Positions 63,291 to 64,000 of a stretch of DNA of 64,000 nt are shown here, piece after piece. Source of the stretch: Paraburkholderia sejongensis. GTDB taxonomy: Bacteria > Pseudomonadota > Gammaproteobacteria > Burkholderiales > Burkholderiaceae. The position numbers and the translations under genes are program-made. The first letter of the stretch is position 1; each line of letters opens with the position of its first letter. The notes below the pieces were generated by a model. The model searched no databases, was not told the DNA's origin, and saw only the letters and a program-made list of their open reading frames with translations. The stretch is from contig NZ_JAJITD010000003.1 of assembly GCF_020880815.1 (NCBI RefSeq), positions 1 to 64,000 on the forward strand, written 5' to 3'.

Positions 63291-64000
63291 ATGATGACAC
63301 CCGCACGCATATTGATAGTCGAGGACGATCGCATCGTCGCTCGCGACATTGCCCAGCAGATGACCCGCGTCGGTCATACGGTGGTCGGCACCACGACGCG
63401 CGGCGAGGACGCGCTCGTGCTCGCGCGCGACACCCAGCCCGAGCTGGTGCTGATGGACGTGCGGCTCGAAGGCGAGCTCGACGGGATCGACGCTGCCCGG
63501 CTGCTGCGCGACCAGTTCGATCTGGCGGTGGTGTTCCTGACCGCGTACGCGGACGAGGACACCGTGCGGCGCGCGACCACCGCGGAACCGTTCGGCTACG
63601 TGCTCAAGCCGTTCGACGACAACCAGTTGCGCACCATGGTCGAAATGGCGCTCTACAAGCACGGCGCAGAACGCCGGCTGCGCGCGAGCGAGGAACGCTA
63701 CGCGGTGACGCTGTCGAGCATCGGCGAGGGGGTGATCGCCACCGATGCCGACGGCCGCATCGACTTCATCAATCCGGTCGCGCAGGCGCTGACCGGCTGG
63801 CGGCGCGCGGAAGCGCTCGGCCGTTCGCTCGGCGACGTGTTCCGGCTGATCGACGACCCCGCCGGCGACCCCGCGCTGCATCGCCGGCTGCTGGTCGCGC
63901 GCGACGGCGGCCGGGTGCCGGTGGAAAGCAACGGCTCGCCGATCGTCGACGACCAGCGCGAAGTGATCGGCGTGGTGCTGGTGTTTCGCGACGTCACGGA
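63291..64000 (+). CDS. Response regulator with PAS domain, cut by window end
   Basis: Open from ATG 63291 (or 63294) to the last base with no stop; 236 residues visible. Receiver: ILIVEDDRIVARDIAQQM, phospho-acceptor Asp56 (VLMDVRLEG), FLTAYAD and Lys106 in VLKPFDD. From about residue 130 a PAS domain: ERYAVTLSSIGEGVIATDADGRIDFINPVAQALTGW...VVLVFRDVTE. Such receiver-PAS chains often continue into GGDEF/EAL or kinase output. 32 bases after the kinase gene, so probably its target. Confidence 0.9.
   Translation, partial: MMTPARILIVEDDRIVARDIAQQMTRVGHTVVGTTTRGEDALVLARDTQPELVLMDVRLEGELDGIDAARLLRDQFDLAVVFLTAYADEDTVRRATTAEPFGYVLKPFDDNQLRTMVEMALYKHGAERRLRASEERYAVTLSSIGEGVIATDADGRIDFINPVAQALTGWRRAEALGRSLGDVFRLIDDPAGDPALHRRLLVARDGGRVPVESNGSPIVDDQREVIGVVLVFRDVT

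Noticed and set aside
58531..63306. 1591-codon minus-strand frame opposite the multidomain kinase
   Set aside because: Antisense shadow of a real gene; Arg/Gln/His-rich with no family signal.

Overview
The window is high-GC DNA (visibly above 60% G+C apart from the first ~1.6 kb) with gene content typical of a Burkholderia or Paraburkholderia chromosome: two-partner secretion, a phasin, aconitase B, a MobA/MarR 3-hydroxybenzoate pair, FrmR/FrmA/FghA formaldehyde detoxification, many AraC, GntR and SDR genes, and no rRNA or tRNA that I could see. Genus level is inference from gene content; nothing here fixes a species.

Layout. 1-1.6 kb: accessory patch of lower GC with the end of an IS3-type transposase, a small soluble protein that could be an orphan immunity protein, two small membrane proteins and a 45-residue lipoprotein. 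1.6-6.4 kb: two-partner secretion locus (short TpsA exoprotein, TpsB transporter, parvulin chaperone). 6.4-10.7 kb: gamma-glutamylcyclotransferase-like exported protein, a TetR/SDR divergon with a clear double operator, and an SDR/AraC divergon. 10.7-16.4 kb: a striking 960-residue protein that joins a 2Fe-2S/FAD/NAD reductase, a GntR-type FCD sensor domain and a cytochrome P450 in one chain, an AraC regulator, an archaeal-type adenosine-specific kinase family protein and an Ap4A phosphorylase; two near-identical AraC-type sites link the P450 promoter and the regulator/kinase promoter. 16.4-19.7 kb: HipBA toxin-antitoxin with a perfect 24-bp palindromic operator, and YqjE/YqjK-like envelope proteins. 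19.8-24.4 kb: glycogen synthase and aconitase B. 25.2-32.0 kb: Tat-type lipoprotein glycoside hydrolase, class V aminotransferase, two SDRs, a 14-TM MFS exporter.

32.1-39.1 kb is a sulfur island: two orphan ABC binding proteins (SsuA-like and MetQ-like), rhodanese, serine O-acetyltransferase EpsC, an XRE regulator, a family 2A encapsulin shell and its cargo cysteine desulfurase carrying a 260-residue disordered N-terminal extension. Serine acetylation feeds cysteine synthesis, the encapsulated desulfurase releases sulfur from cysteine into the shell, and the rhodanese handles persulfide. A good terminator closes the unit.

39.1-64 kb: small hypothetical proteins, phasin, mobA/MarR, a YejA-like peptide-binding protein, PQQ-type sugar dehydrogenase with a DUF2231 protein, a GntR-controlled sugar ABC transporter, an NRAMP-like carrier with altered metal motifs, frmR-frmA-fghA with two FrmR operators, and at the right edge a signalling cluster: a winged-helix/P-loop ATPase regulator divergent from an OmpR-type response regulator, a 1672-residue (pseudo)kinase-ATPase-GAF-histidine kinase, and a response regulator/PAS protein cut by the window end.
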